Shown here: positions 25,928 through 35,204 of the stretch, in pieces
Layout: each line of letters opens with the position of its first letter
Numbering within the stretch: the first letter of the stretch is position 1
Source: Emticicia sp. BO119
GTDB lineage: Bacteria; Bacteroidota; Bacteroidia; Cytophagales; Spirosomataceae
Direction: 5' to 3'
DNA: 64,000 nucleotides
Assembly: GCF_013912375.1 (NCBI RefSeq)
Contig: NZ_JACETV010000004.1
Span: 124,001 to 188,000, forward strand
The notes under the pieces: model-generated
The model's database searches: none
What the model saw: only the letters and a program-made list of their open reading frames with translations
What the model was told of the DNA's origin: nothing
Translations under genes and position numbers: made by a program

Positions 25928-27010
25928 ATGAGTAAATCTTTGATTCGGCCAGGCGTAGTTACAGGTGAAGCACTTGCTGCTTTATTACGTCATGCTAACG
26001 AAAATGATTACGCCCTACCCGCTGTCAATGTTGTAGGAACTAATTCAGTAAATGGTGTAATGGAAGCTGCAAAAGCTGTTAACTCACCAGTTATTATTCA
26101 ATTCTCAAACGGCGGTGCTTCTTTTTATGCTGGTAAATCTTTACCAAACAAAAATCAGGAAGCAGCAATCGCCGGAGCAGTTTCAGGTGCTATCCACGTA
26201 CATCAGATTGCCGAAATGTATGGCATTCCGGTAGTTTTACATACTGATCACTGTGCAAAAAAATTGTTACCCTGGATTGACGGTTTATTAGATGCAGGTG
26301 AAAAATATTTCGCACAACATGGCAAACCATTATTCAGCTCTCACATGATAGATCTTTCAGAAGAGCCAATCGAAGAGAATATTGAGATATGTGTTAAATA
26401 TTTTGAAAGAATGGCCAAAATGGGCATGACTCTTGAAATCGAACTTGGTGTAACAGGTGGTGAAGAAGATGGTGTTGATAACTCTGACGTTGATAGCTCA
26501 AAACTATATACACAACCATCAGAAGTAGCTTTTGCTTACGAAGAGCTATTGAAAGTTTCTCCTAACTTTACAATTGCGGCTGCTTTTGGTAACGTTCACG
26601 GGGTTTACAAACCAGGTAATGTGAAATTGCAACCAATCATTCTGAAAAACTCTCAGGATTATATTCAGGAGAAATTCAAAACAGGTGAATTACCTGTAAA
26701 CTTCGTATTCCACGGTGGTTCAGGTTCTTCACGTGAAGAAATCAGAGAGGCTATCAAATACGGTGCAGTAAAAATGAATATCGATACTGACGTACAATGG
26801 GCAACCTGGGAAGGTATTCTAAAATACTATAAAGACAAAGAAGGTTACCTTCAAGCGCAATTAGGAAACCCAGAAGGTGCAGATTCACCAAATAAAAAAT
26901 ATTACGATCCACGTGTATGGTTGCGTAAGGGTGAAGAAAGTATGATCAGCCGTTTGAAAGTTGCTTTCGAAGACTTAGATTGTATCAACCGTTGCGAAGG
27001 TCTTTACTAA
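25928..27010 (+). CDS. fbaA: class II fructose-bisphosphate aldolase
   Basis: A zinc-dependent aldolase that cleaves fructose-1,6-bisphosphate to dihydroxyacetone phosphate and glyceraldehyde-3-phosphate. It has 360 residues, as expected for the FbaA (class IIA) subgroup. Key elements are NVVGTNSVNGVMEAAKAVNSPVIIQFSNGGA, the zinc/catalytic HTDHCAKK (His105-Thr-Asp107-His108), the long loop GVTGGEEDGVDNS, FGNVHGVYKPGNVKL and the phosphate-binding FHGGSGSS, then VKMNIDTDTQW-like text. It sits alone, with a candidate weak promoter (CTAATTTGC, about 75 bp upstream), and ends at a palindromic hairpin shared with the converging DUF2520 gene. Confidence 0.97.
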   Translation: MSKSLIRPGVVTGEALAALLRHANENDYALPAVNVVGTNSVNGVMEAAKAVNSPVIIQFSNGGASFYAGKSLPNKNQEAAIAGAVSGAIHVHQIAEMYGIPVVLHTDHCAKKLLPWIDGLLDAGEKYFAQHGKPLFSSHMIDLSEEPIEENIEICVKYFERMAKMGMTLEIELGVTGGEEDGVDNSDVDSSKLYTQPSEVAFAYEELLKVSPNFTIAAAFGNVHGVYKPGNVKLQPIILKNSQDYIQEKFKTGELPVNFVFHGGSGSSREEIREAIKYGAVKMNIDTDVQWATWEGILKYYKDKEGYLQAQLGNPEGADSPNKKYYDPRVWLRKGEESMISRLKVAFEDLDCINRCEGLY

Positions 27011-27036
27011 GCAATAGTAAAATCTTGAATATACGT

Positions 27037-27065
27037 GTAGAGACAGGGCATTGCTCTGTCTCTAC
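27037..27065. terminator. palindromic hairpin between fbaA and the DUF2520 gene
   Basis: A 10-bp stem GTAGAGACAG/CTGTCTCTAC with a 9-base loop that can pair further (GCA/TGC). The GTAGAGACAGGGCA type of sequence resembles palindromes that I recall as dispersed intergenic repeats in other genomes (inference). It lies between converging genes and ends 6 bases from the DUF2520 stop. Confidence 0.6.
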
Positions 27066-27070
27066 CATTT

Positions 27071-27865
27071 TCATGAATGCCATTGCTGAATACTCTCACT
27101 CATAATTTCATATATCTCAAACAAATCTGTGCGGTCTTTCAGATAAATCAGATGGTTATTCATCGTTGACCTATCCCCTCTTACAGCCGGGCCAGTCTGC
27201 ACATCCGCCGGATGTTGAGCCGCTAAAGCCTTCTGGAAAGTTTCTTTGATTAGAGGTTTCAGCAAGTCAAACTCCAGCTCTTCATCATTGGTGATTTCTT
27301 TGGCTAATGCCAATAAATGATTGGTAAAGTTACAGGCAAACACAGCTGCTACATGGAGTACTTTTCTTTCTTTCGAACTGACCAGATAAACAGTTTTGCT
27401 TAAACTCTGTGCTAATTTCACCAATTGATTCTCAGCCACTTCTTCATCCGCTTCAACGCAGAAAGGTACTTCAATTATATTAATTTTCTTCTGTTTGCTG
27501 AAAGTCATAAGTGGATACAATACAGCACATCTAATAGGTAAATCATGATGAGAGAGCATTAATTGCTGTAAATCTTCCAGGCTCTTAGTTCCAGAAGTAT
27601 GTGCTAATATAGCATTCTCAGGTAAGACCAGCATCGAACAGACTTCAGCAATGGCATCATCTGATACTGCCAGTATAAACAATTCAGCCTTACTATCTGA
27701 AAAATCAAGTTGGTCGGTTGCATTGGCCTGATAGAGCATAGAGGTAAGCGCCTTGGCTTTTGTCAACTGCCTACTATATACTTCACATACCTGATGGTGA
27801 TGATTTTCGAAAGCCATGCTCAAATGCCAGGCTACATTTCCTGCCCCAATCATTGAGATTTTCAT
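27071..27865 (-). CDS. Rossmann-like and DUF2520 domain protein
   Basis: 264 residues. The N-terminal Rossmann fold MKISMIGAGNVAWHLSMAF has a GxGNVA dinucleotide-binding loop. Then come AELFILAVSDDAIAEV and the conserved LAHTSGTKSLEDL, as in prephenate-dehydrogenase/proC-like oxidoreductases. The C-terminal half is helical and fits DUF2520 (AAVFACNFTNHLLALAKEI, then LIKETFQKAL and QTGPAVRGD). The protein is widespread in Bacteroidota and Firmicutes. It is probably an NAD(P)-dependent dehydrogenase of unknown substrate. In the cytoplasm, transcribed alone and convergent with fbaA. Confidence 0.87.
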   Translation of the reverse strand: MKISMIGAGNVAWHLSMAFENHHHQVCEVYSRQLTKAKALTSMLYQANATDQLDFSDSKAELFILAVSDDAIAEVCSMLVLPENAILAHTSGTKSLEDLQQLMLSHHDLPIRCAVLYPLMTFSKQKKINIIEVPFCVEADEEVAENQLVKLAQSLSKTVYLVSSKERKVLHVAAVFACNFTNHLLALAKEITNDEELEFDLLKPLIKETFQKALAAQHPADVQTGPAVRGDRSTMNNHLIYLKDRTDLFEIYEIMSESIQQWHS

Positions 27866-28013
27866 AATGACAACTCTTATTTATCCGTTATTAAAGTGGA
27901 TTACAAAAATCAGGAAAAAAATGGCTTAATATTTGTAATTGATTAAAAATATCAATTTTCGGGTCATTTACGTGTTTTAAGGCTCCATTTATTAACAGAA
28001 ACTCATAAAAATA

Positions 28014-28484
28014 ATGAAACTAAAAGTGCTTGGCTTCTTAGGAATAGCGCTAATAACATTAGCTTCCTACAAAAATGAAAAAAAAATTGAGCTGAGTGAA
28101 GTAAGATTTTACGACGGCTCCTACGACGAACTTCTCCGCGAATCAAGAAAGCAAAAGAAACCGATTATTATAGAATTCTGGGCTACCTGGTGTATCCCAT
28201 GCCGCAAAATGGAAAATGAGACTTTTTCTAACCCTGAATTTGCAGCATATATTAACAAAAATTTTTTGGTATATAAGGTAAATATTGATACCTTTGATGG
28301 AATGGATATAGCAGATAAGTACAACATTGATGCTTATCCAACCTTGGTTCAATTGGATACGAAGAATAAGTACGTTAATCGATACAAAGGCTTTTTTCCG
28401 GCCTATTACTTGAAAAAAGAATTGGAAAAAAATAAATCTCGCACAGGTAAAAATTTTTTAACGTCAGATGCTGTAAACAATTAG
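28014..28484 (+). CDS. thioredoxin-like protein, exported
   Basis: 156 residues with a hydrophobic N-terminal segment (about 4-18) that lacks a lipobox, so membrane-anchored or secreted. The thioredoxin fold carries the redox motif WATWCIPC with Cys60 and Cys63. The preceding KKPIIIEFWATWC and the cis-Pro region IDAYPTLVQLD are typical. Likely a periplasmic disulfide reductase or DsbD/TlpA-related partner; related secreted thioredoxins serve cytochrome maturation or oxidative-stress repair. No DsbD gene is adjacent. A strong terminator follows. Motifs make the family certain; the role is inferred. Confidence 0.88.
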   Translation: MKLKVLGFLGIALITLASYKNEKKIELSEVRFYDGSYDELLRESRKQKKPIIIEFWATWCIPCRKMENETFSNPEFAAYINKNFLVYKVNIDTFDGMDIADKYNIDAYPTLVQLDTKNKYVNRYKGFFPAYYLKKELEKNKSRTGKNFLTSDAVNN

Positions 28485-28523
28485 AATCGTAAACACCCAG
28501 TAAAATTAACGGTTTTAATAATG

Positions 28524-28550
28524 GCCATGAGCTTGCTCATGGCTTTTTTT
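28524..28550 (+). terminator. terminator of the thioredoxin-like gene
   Basis: A 9-bp stem GCCATGAGC/GCTCATGGC around 2 bases, followed by seven T. Confidence 0.85.
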
Positions 28551-28566
28551 ATGTCCCGAATCCCAA

Positions 28567-28596
28567 TTGTAGAATCAGCTTTCGTTCTTATCTTTG
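28567..28596 (+). promoter_or_regulatory. Bacteroidota-type promoter of hemE, leaderless
   Basis: TTG at 28567-28569 and TATCTTTG at 28589-28596 with 19 bp between, matching the TTG-N17-23-TAnnTTTG consensus. The ATG of hemE begins only 4 bases after the -7 element, so the start site should lie at or next to the start codon, giving a leaderless or nearly leaderless mRNA. Confidence 0.75.
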
Positions 28597-28600
28597 CGGC

Positions 28601-29626
28601 ATGAAATTACAGAACGATTTGCTTTTACGTGCGGCGAAGGGTGAGCACGTAGAACGTGTACCAGTCTGGATGATGCGTCAGGCAGGTAGAATATTACCCG
28701 AATACCGTGAAGTAAGAGCACAAGCTGGAAGTTTTATTGCCTTAGCTACTACGCCCGCTTTAGCAGCCGAAGTAACTATTCAGCCGGTTGATATTCTGAA
28801 AACAGATGCAGCCATTATCTTCTCAGATATTTTAGTGGTGCCAGAAGCTATGGGTTTACCCTACGAAATGGTGGAAGCCAAAGGCCCTATTTTTCCGAAG
28901 GTAATTCAATCAAAAAAAGATATTGATTTATTAAAAGTAAGCGACCCGGAAACAGATTTGGGGTACGTTCTTGAAGCCATAGATATAGTAAAGAAAGAGC
29001 TAAATGGCAGAGTGCCTCTCATAGGTTTTGCCGGAGCCCCATTTACTATTTTCTGCTATATGGTTGAAGGCAGAGGTTCGAAGACTTTTTCGACAGCTAA
29101 GAAGATGTTGTACTCTCAGCCCAAATTAGCTCATCTGCTGCTTCAGAAGATAACAGATAGTACCATTTACTATCTGAAAGCCCAAACGCGCCACGGAGCC
29201 GATTTATTGCAGATTTTCGATTCATGGGCAGGTATCCTATCGCCTGAACAATACAGAAAGTTCTCGTTGCCGTATATCGCGCAGATTTGTAATGCCATTG
29301 ATGAAGTTCCGGTAACTGTTTTCGCCAAAGGCGCTTTCTTCGCCCGAAAAGACATGGCCAAGCTCAATTGTAATGTAGTAGGCTTAGACTGGAATATGGA
29401 TATTAAAGAATCAAGAAAGATGATTCCGAATAAAACTTTACAAGGTAATTTAGACCCGTGTGTGCTGTATGGCTCTTTCAAAGATATTGAAAAAGAAACC
29501 AAAAAGATGATTAAGGCATTCGGGACACAACGTTACATAGCTAATTTAGGACACGGGGTTTATCCCGATACTGACCCTGAAAAAGTAAAGTGCTTCTTTG
29601 AAACTGTGAAAACTTATTCGGTGTAA
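28601..29626 (+). CDS. hemE: uroporphyrinogen decarboxylase
   Basis: Converts uroporphyrinogen III to coproporphyrinogen III in heme synthesis by removing four acetate carboxyls. The 341 residues contain the N-terminal signature [19 protein letters not shown] (from residue 19). Next are [18 protein letters not shown] with the catalytic Asp, [30 protein letters not shown] and the terminal [13 protein letters not shown]. All are normal. The start at 28601 is supported by the promoter 4 bases upstream and by alignment to the family start. It is followed after 8 bp by a helical-repeat gene, so the two probably form one transcript ending at the hairpin at 30143. Confidence 0.97.
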   Translation: MKLQNDLLLRAAKGEHVERVPVWMMRQAGRILPEYREVRAQAGSFIALATTPALAAEVTIQPVDILKTDAAIIFSDILVVPEAMGLPYEMVEAKGPIFPKVIQSKKDIDLLKVSDPETDLGYVLEAIDIVKKELNGRVPLIGFAGAPFTIFCYMVEGRGSKTFSTAKKMLYSQPKLAHLLLQKITDSTIYYLKAQTRHGADLLQIFDSWAGILSPEQYRKFSLPYIAQICNAIDEVPVTVFAKGAFFARKDMAKLNCNVVGLDWNMDIKESRKMIPNKTLQGNLDPCVLYGSFKDIEKETKKMIKAFGTQRYIANLGHGVYPDTDPEKVKCFFETVKTYSV

Positions 29627-29634
29627 ATATAAAA

Positions 29635-30144
29635 ATGACCAACCAAGTTAATCCACTAATTGTTTCTTTAGTAGCAGGAAAAATAAGTAAAGAAGAATTT
29701 CTCAAAGAATATTTCAAGCATATACCTCGGAGTAATGAATATGTTTTAGCGCTCATACAAAAAGGTATAAATAATAGAAATGCTATTGAGATTGAGGAAG
29801 CGATGACCCTGATTTTTGTAGGTTCTTTTTCTATCAAGTACTTTTTGCCAAAACTATGTGAATTATTGCAGTTGCCTTGGCATTACAATCATGAAGATAT
29901 TGCCAGATTACTTAAAGAGATTGCTGACCCGACAACTGTAGATTGTTTATATAAAGCTTCGGAATTAGCGTTCGAATATTTAGATTATGATGATACTTAT
30001 CAATTCGCAAGAAAATGTATCAAGGCTCTTTCGGCCATTTCTGATGAAAATGCTATTGAGAAACTAAAATTATTGAGCGATAGCAAAATAACAGAAATAG
30101 CAGAATATGCAAAAAAAGAACTTCGTTATAAAGGATTGCTATAA
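29635..30144 (+). CDS. HEAT-like helical-repeat protein, unknown
   Basis: A soluble protein of 169 residues that appears all-helical. The N-terminus (LIVSLVAGKISKEEFLKEYF) is followed by three or four paired helices of HEAT/ARM character (YHNHED-type segment, DIARLLKEIADPTTVDCLYKA, ARKCIKALSAISDENAIEKL, KITEIAEYAKKELRY). It has no catalytic motif. Similar short HEAT proteins occur as adaptor or immunity-like proteins, but there is no toxin gene nearby. It lies 8 bp after hemE and shares its terminator; whether this placement has functional meaning is unclear. Confidence 0.7.
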   Translation: MTNQVNPLIVSLVAGKISKEEFLKEYFKHIPRSNEYVLALIQKGINNRNAIEIEEAMTLIFVGSFSIKYFLPKLCELLQLPWHYNHEDIARLLKEIADPTTVDCLYKASELAFEYLDYDDTYQFARKCIKALSAISDENAIEKLKLLSDSKITEIAEYAKKELRYKGLL

Positions 30145-30185
30145 AATCAAAAACCTTTCAGAATCTCTGAAAGGTTTTTGATTTT
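30143..30185. terminator. long bidirectional terminator
   Basis: A perfect 19-bp stem (30143-30161 with 30167-30185) around a 5-base loop, A-rich at the left and T-rich at the right. It overlaps the TAA of the helical-repeat gene and faces the converging epimerase gene, so it can serve both strands. Confidence 0.9.
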
Positions 30186-30205
30186 ATAGATTTATTTGAT
30201 AAGCC

Positions 30206-31267
30206 TTATTTAAGTATCGGCTCTAAGGCTTCTCTGTTTTCAGCCAGCCACTCGTGTATCTCAGTTACAATCTGCTCAACGCCGATTTTCGGTTTCCAGC
30301 CTGTCAGAGCAGTTACTTTAGAATTGTCGGTCACATATAATCTGATATCTGCCGGACGATTCTCTGCAACTGTATTGATAGGAATAGTTTTACCGGTTAC
30401 TTTCTGGCAAATTTTAGTCAATTCCTGTAAAGACACACTTACTTCTACCCCACCACCTGCATTCAGAATTTCGCCATTCACTTGATCAATATTGTGTAAT
30501 TGCCAATCAATCAAGCGGTACAAATCCGCTACGTGCAATATATCACGGGTTTGTTTACCTGTTCCGCCGTAACCAATATAGGCTAATTGTTGCTCAAAAA
30601 AGTGCTTGGCAATCCAGAGAACCATTACACCCTGGTCAACTTTTCCCATCTGCCAGGGGCCTGTTAATACCCCACAGCGATTGATTACTGTTTTCAGATT
30701 ATAGAATTCGTTGTATTCCTGAATGATTAATTCAGAAGCCAATTTGGTTGTGCCGTACAATGACCTTGCGCTATCTAACGGAAAATCTTCAGCAATACCT
30801 TTTGCCGAAACTCCTTTTATTTTCTGATTATCGGTTAATTCAAAACGTGTTTCAGATTCTATAAAATCTAAAGTTTCAATCGTCTTTATCGGATAAATAC
30901 GGCTCGTAGAAAGAAAGATAAAGTTAGCTTTACACTTTACTGCATAGTTCAGACAGTTAACTGTACCAAACAGATTGGTATTTATCAGGTAATCGGGCGA
31001 TCCATTTAAACCTGCCAGCACTGATGGTTCGGCAGAGGCTTCAATTACAGAATCTACGATCGGTAAAGCATCAAAATCTTCTTTACTACGAATATCGCCA
31101 TGAATAAAGGTGATGTCTTGTTTTACTAACCGTGCTACATTGAGTTCTGACCCTTTTCTTTTAAGATTATCTAAACAGAAGATTTCGTAAGAAGGATAAT
31201 TTTGTTTTAACGCAATAGCTAAAGAAGAGCCTACAAATCCGGCTCCCCCTGTGATTAAAATACGCAT
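30206..31267 (-). CDS. NAD-dependent sugar epimerase, CDP-paratose 2-epimerase-like
   Basis: An extended short-chain dehydrogenase of 353 residues. The nucleotide loop TGGAGFVGSSLA is at residues 6-17, and the active-site Tyr-x3-Lys is in SLYGTTKLASELI. The stretch NRCGVLTGPWQMGKVDQGV is typical of CDP-tyvelose/CDP-paratose 2-epimerases, and the end has the usual TGWKPKIGVEQIV. It acts in the cytoplasm on nucleotide sugars for surface glycans. No other glycan gene is adjacent, so the exact substrate is inferred. It lies 21 bp downstream of kup on the same strand and is probably co-transcribed with it. Confidence 0.8.
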   Translation of the reverse strand: MRILITGGAGFVGSSLAIALKQNYPSYEIFCLDNLKRKGSELNVARLVKQDITFIHGDIRSKEDFDALPIVDSVIEASAEPSVLAGLNGSPDYLINTNLFGTVNCLNYAVKCKANFIFLSTSRIYPIKTIETLDFIESETRFELTDNQKIKGVSAKGIAEDFPLDSARSLYGTTKLASELIIQEYNEFYNLKTVINRCGVLTGPWQMGKVDQGVMVLWIAKHFFEQQLAYIGYGGTGKQTRDILHVADLYRLIDWQLHNIDQVNGEILNAGGGVEVSVSLQELTKICQKVTGKTIPINTVAENRPADIRLYVTDNSKVTALTGWKPKIGVEQIVTEIHEWLAENREALEPILK

Positions 31268-31288
31268 ATATAAGGTTTTATGTATGTA

Positions 31289-33280
31289 TTAACCGTTGTT
31301 TTGCCATGGAATTCGTTTTAAGTTAACGTTTTCGGCCGGGCGGATTACTAAGGGTACTTTTTCTACTTTTACTGAGCTGCTATCCAGACCAAACCATTTA
31401 TCTTCTGAAGGCGTAAAGCCTTTGATAAAGAAATAAGCTTTCATAATAAGGTTTTCAAAGAACGAGAGCTGGTTATCATAAGATAGGAATTTCTCTAATA
31501 CAACAAAACGGAAATCGCCAATCACATTATGTTTATTCAAAGACTCATAACGGCTTCTGATGTCTACTTCTCCACACTTAACCATGTCTTCTAATACCTT
31601 TTTGAAATATAAATTGACTTTATGCGGTACTCTGAAACCCAAACGGAAATTGACTTTATACACATCATCGGGTTCAATGGTTTTTACTTTATATTCCATT
31701 GTATAGGGATCATCTAAAGTATCTACGTGTACAAACCAATATACATCAGCTCGTTTAGGACGTTTTTGAAAAATAGAATAAATAATCTTATTTTCGATTT
31801 CAGAAGATCGGGAGGCATTACTTAAAAATACTAAGTGTGTAGCATATTTCGGTACAGTAATATCTTTACTTAATTCTTTTAGAGATTCTACATACTTATC
31901 CAGTTTCTCATATTCTGTCAAACGAGCTTTGATTTTCGATGCACTTAACCAGATATACATCACCGAAATCATGATAGTAGCTATAAGCATTGATACCCAA
32001 CCACCATGGGTAAATTTCTGCAAGTTGGCTATCAAGAAACAACTTTCTATAAATATGAACGTACAGAAATAGGCTAAGATAATCCACATATTTACTTTTT
32101 TAGCGTAAAGGAAATAGCTAAAAAGAAAGGTTGTCATCATCATCGTAAGAACAATAGCCAAACCATAAGCTGCCTCCATCAATGATGATTTCCGAAAGTA
32201 TAAAACAACGCCTATACACCCTATATAAAGCAAAACGTTGAGACTTGGCACATAGATTTGCCCCTTTTGGTCTGATGGGAAGTTAATCTTGATTTTTGGC
32301 CAGAAGTTCAAACGAATAGCTTCCGAAATCAAGGTAAAAACCCCGGTTAACATAGCCTGGCTTGCAATAATGGCCGCCATTGTAGCAATACCGATACCGA
32401 ATGGCAGAAACCATTCGGGCATAATATCGTAGAACGGGTTACGTGCATCAATAGTCTGACCTTTCAGACTCATGACATATACCCCTTGACCAAAGTAGTT
32501 AAGTAACAAACATATTTTTACAAAAACCCACATAGTACGGATATTGGCACGCCCTACGTGACCCATATCAGAATATAAAGCTTCTGCCCCGGTAGTACAT
32601 AAGAAAACCGAACCTAATAAAAAGAATCCACCAGGGTGGTGAGTCAGTAATCTTAGGCCATATAAAGGGTTAATAGCTTTTAATACTTCGAAGTCTTTTA
32701 CAACATTTAATACACCAAAAACCCCCAACATTAAAAACCATATCAACATAATTGGCCCAAAGGCCTTTCCAACTACATTTGTTCCTAATGCCTGTACTAA
32801 AAACAATATTGATAAGATAACAATTACTATAGGAACCGTTTGTATATCAGGGTATAACTTAGTAAGTCCTTCAATAGCAGAAGAAACCGAAATGGGCGGT
32901 GTAATCACACTATCTGCGAGCATGGTACTACCACCGATAATTGCCGGAATTGTCAGCCATTTGGCATGACGACGGACTAATGTATATAAAGAAAAAATAC
33001 CCCCCTCACCTCTGTTATCGGCTCTTAGAATCAGCACTACATATTTAAAAGTGGTTTGAAGAGTCAATGTCCAGAATACACAAGATAAAGCTCCAAGAAT
33101 AATTTCTTCGTCTACTTTTTCAGAACCGGCAATAGCTTTTAATACATATAAAGGAGATGTACCAATGTCACCAAAAACAATACCTAATGCAATGAGAAGC
33201 CCGGCAGCAGAAATTTTGTCAAGATTATGATTGTGGTGATGACCACTACCATTACCGTTTAACGGTTGATTCACTTCCAT
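31289..33280 (-). CDS. kup: KUP/HAK/KT family potassium transporter
   Basis: An inner-membrane K+ uptake protein (K+/H+ symport). The 663 residues open with an Asn/His-rich tail, then the family-defining first helix LIALGIVFGDIGTSPLYVLKA. Further blocks are RADNRGEGGIFSLYTLVR, ITPPISVSSAIEGL and NPLYGLRLL. The segment FLLGSVFLCTTGAEALYSDMGHVG follows, then about twelve transmembrane helices in total. A cytoplasmic C-terminal domain of about 190 residues completes the protein. No truncation is seen. A TATATTTG element lies on the minus strand 27 bp upstream of the ATG. It is the first gene of a two-gene unit with the epimerase. Confidence 0.95.
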   Translation of the reverse strand: MEVNQPLNGNGSGHHHNHNLDKISAAGLLIALGIVFGDIGTSPLYVLKAIAGSEKVDEEIILGALSCVFWTLTLQTTFKYVVLILRADNRGEGGIFSLYTLVRRHAKWLTIPAIIGGSTMLADSVITPPISVSSAIEGLTKLYPDIQTVPIVIVILSILFLVQALGTNVVGKAFGPIMLIWFLMLGVFGVLNVVKDFEVLKAINPLYGLRLLTHHPGGFFLLGSVFLCTTGAEALYSDMGHVGRANIRTMWVFVKICLLLNYFGQGVYVMSLKGQTIDARNPFYDIMPEWFLPFGIGIATMAAIIASQAMLTGVFTLISEAIRLNFWPKIKINFPSDQKGQIYVPSLNVLLYIGCIGVVLYFRKSSLMEAAYGLAIVLTMMMTTFLFSYFLYAKKVNMWIILAYFCTFIFIESCFLIANLQKFTHGGWVSMLIATIMISVMYIWLSASKIKARLTEYEKLDKYVESLKELSKDITVPKYATHLVFLSNASRSSEIENKIIYSIFQKRPKRADVYWFVHVDTLDDPYTMEYKVKTIEPDDVYKVNFRLGFRVPHKVNLYFKKVLEDMVKCGEVDIRSRYESLNKHNVIGDFRFVVLEKFLSYDNQLSFFENLIMKAYFFIKGFTPSEDKWFGLDSSSVKVEKVPLVIRPAENVNLKRIPWQNNG

Positions 33281-33306
33281 TTGAAGAAAATTTAAAAAAA
33301 AGTTTG

Positions 33307-33314
33307 CAAATATA
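33307..33314 (-). promoter_or_regulatory. TAnnTTTG element for kup
   Basis: CAAATATA on the plus strand reads TATATTTG on the minus strand, placed to give a leader of about 20 nt before the kup ATG. No clear -33 element. Confidence 0.5.
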
Positions 33315-33452
33315 TTGCATCATTGTGAAATCCTATAAATTTTGAATAAAAATGTTTTGTAAAGTAACATTAGTTTTCTTATTTGTGTATATTATATAAC
33401 AATTTTTAGAGTGAATAAATTTTACTGAATAATAAAAACTTGATTATCAATT

Positions 33453-34235
33453 ATGTACGATAATATCATCTATGAAGTCTCGGAGGGTGTTGTAAAGATA
33501 ACCCTTAACCGGCCACAAGTGTTTAATGCTTTGAGTACTGAATTGATAAAAGAAATTACCCTGGCTGTTGAAACGGCGGGTCAGGATGAAGCCGTCAGAG
33601 TAATTGTTATAACAGGTACAGGCGATAAAGCATTTTGCTCCGGAGCAGACTTAAAAGCCGGGTTGGATAAGGGGCTAACTGCATTAGGGGACTCTCTCAG
33701 AGAAAACTATAATCCTATGATAAAGGCTATAAGGAATGCAGAAAAACCTGTTATCTGTAGGCTAAACGGGATAGCCGCGGGAGCGGGAATGTCTTTAGCA
33801 TTAGCCTGTGATATAATCATTGCTAACAAGGATGCTTATATGAGTGAGCTTTTTGTAGGTATCGGGTTAATGCCGGATGCAGGCTCTATGTTTTTTTTAC
33901 CCCGTATATTAGGTGTACAAAAAGCATTTGAACTATGTAGCACTGGTCGAAAGATTTATATGGAGGAAGCCTTGACTCTGGGGCTTGTGAGTAAGACAGT
34001 GGCTTATGAGAAGCTTGATACGGTGGTGAATGAATTGGTTGAGGTATATAAAGTTTCAGCCACAAAGTCAATAGGTTTAATGAAAAAAGTACTTAATCAA
34101 TCGTTTAATAATAGCCTTGACGAAATATTAGAAAAGGAGGCCGTTCATCAGGATTTATTAGGCAAAACACATGACTTCGCAGAAGGAGTAATGGCTTTTT
34201 TACAAAAAAGAAAAGCGACGTTCAAGGGGAAATAA
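33453..34235 (+). CDS. enoyl-CoA hydratase/isomerase, PaaG-like
   Basis: A crotonase-fold protein of 260 residues. The oxyanion-hole blocks are FCSGADLKAG and CRLNGIAAGAGMSLALACDII. The next segment, ELFVGIGLMPDAGSMFFLPRI, carries Asp where typical hydratases have catalytic Glu. That pattern is known from PaaG (ring-opening isomerase of phenylacetate catabolism) and related delta-isomerases. It acts in the cytoplasm on a CoA thioester. No other paa or beta-oxidation genes are adjacent, so the pathway is open. The start ATG is in a divergent gap with kup. Confidence 0.85.
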   Translation: MYDNIIYEVSEGVVKITLNRPQVFNALSTELIKEITLAVETAGQDEAVRVIVITGTGDKAFCSGADLKAGLDKGLTALGDSLRENYNPMIKAIRNAEKPVICRLNGIAAGAGMSLALACDIIIANKDAYMSELFVGIGLMPDAGSMFFLPRILGVQKAFELCSTGRKIYMEEALTLGLVSKTVAYEKLDTVVNELVEVYKVSATKSIGLMKKVLNQSFNNSLDEILEKEAVHQDLLGKTHDFAEGVMAFLQKRKATFKGK

Positions 34236-34263
34236 GTAATTAAATAGTCAGACTTTTGGTTAA

Positions 34264-34293
34264 TTGCTAAGAATAGTTTTTTTCGTAATTTTG
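34264..34293 (+). promoter_or_regulatory. promoter of the YD-repeat-like lipoprotein gene
   Basis: TTG at 34264-34266 and TAATTTTG at 34286-34293, spaced by 19 bp, matching the Bacteroidota consensus. The -7 element ends 32 bases before the ATG. Confidence 0.7.
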
Positions 34294-34325
34294 TCACAAA
34301 TTAAAAAAAACTAAATGTTGTCTTT

Positions 34326-35204
34326 ATGAAAAAAACTTTACTGCTTGTGATTATAGCTGCTTTATCAAATTTTATCTTACTATCCTGTGGCAAAGAAGAT
34401 GTACAAATTATTGATCCTAATGCTTCTAATCCAACAAATCCGAATACAAGTGGAAATAATGGTAATACAAAAAAATGCTATGTGACTGAAATAAGAACGG
34501 CGTCAGATGACCCAGATGAAGAAGAAACAATCGTTAAATTTACTTATAACTCAAAAAATCTGATTGAAAGCAGAGAGGATAATGGAGAAAAAACGATATT
34601 TACCTATGATGCAAACAACCGCCTTATTAAACTGAGTTCTCCGACTTCATCAGGTGATTCTGAAACTCTTTCATATGAATATGATGGTAAAGGGAACATG
34701 ACAAAAATAAAATTTGAAATAAAAGATTCTGAATCGGAGGTTTATATAATGGAATATGCGCTTAGTACTAACGCAAAAGGACAAGTAGAAAAAATAAGAG
34801 AAACGACATCAGATGATGATGATTTTTATGACTATTTATTAGAGTATGATGGAAAAAATAATATAACAAAAATAATTTTTGTAGAGGACGGAATAAAGAC
34901 AACGTTAGTCGAAAATTTAAAATTTGATGATAAATCAAATCCTTATTTTAATACGAATATATCAAAAGCATTTTTGCCATTGGTACTAATAGGAGCAGAT
35001 TTTGGAGTAAATCTTACTTATATGAGTAATGCAAATAATATATTGAACGATAAGATATTATCACCTTTTTTAGAGGAATTTATACCGGGCACCTATGATT
35101 ATGGCTATACTGCTGAGGGTTATGCTTCAAGAATGACAATATCAAGAGAAACGACATTTGGTATACAGAAAGAAGAACAAACATTTATGTATAATTGTAA
35201 ATAA
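34326..35204 (+). CDS. lipoprotein with YD/RHS-like repeats, function unknown
   Basis: A lipoprotein of 292 residues. The signal peptide ends at the lipobox ILLSC (Cys21), and a low-complexity Asn/Pro/Gly linker follows. The body is acidic and holds RHS/YD-type beta repeats: FTYNSKNLIESREDNGEK, FTYDANNRLIKL, YEYDGKGNMTKIKF and LEYDGKNNITKII. These resemble the short, unclustered YD-repeat lipoproteins common in Bacteroidota rather than a full RHS toxin shell; there is no C-terminal toxin domain. Presumably on the cell surface or outer membrane. It has its own promoter and shares a terminator with the converging VWA gene. Confidence 0.8.
   Translation: MKKTLLLVIIAALSNFILLSCGKEDVQIIDPNASNPTNPNTSGNNGNTKKCYVTEIRTASDDPDEEETIVKFTYNSKNLIESREDNGEKTIFTYDANNRLIKLSSPTSSGDSETLSYEYDGKGNMTKIKFEIKDSESEVYIMEYALSTNAKGQVEKIRETTSDDDDFYDYLLEYDGKNNITKIIFVEDGIKTTLVENLKFDDKSNPYFNTNISKAFLPLVLIGADFGVNLTYMSNANNILNDKILSPFLEEFIPGTYDYGYTAEGYASRMTISRETTFGIQKEEQTFMYNCK

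Noticed and set aside
29635-30144. Immunity protein of a toxin pair
   Set aside because: The helical fold would allow it, but no toxin gene is adjacent and the gene is attached to hemE.
34326-35204. RHS-type polymorphic toxin
   Set aside because: Only a few YD-like repeats occur behind a lipobox; there is no RHS core, no C-terminal toxin domain and no immunity gene.
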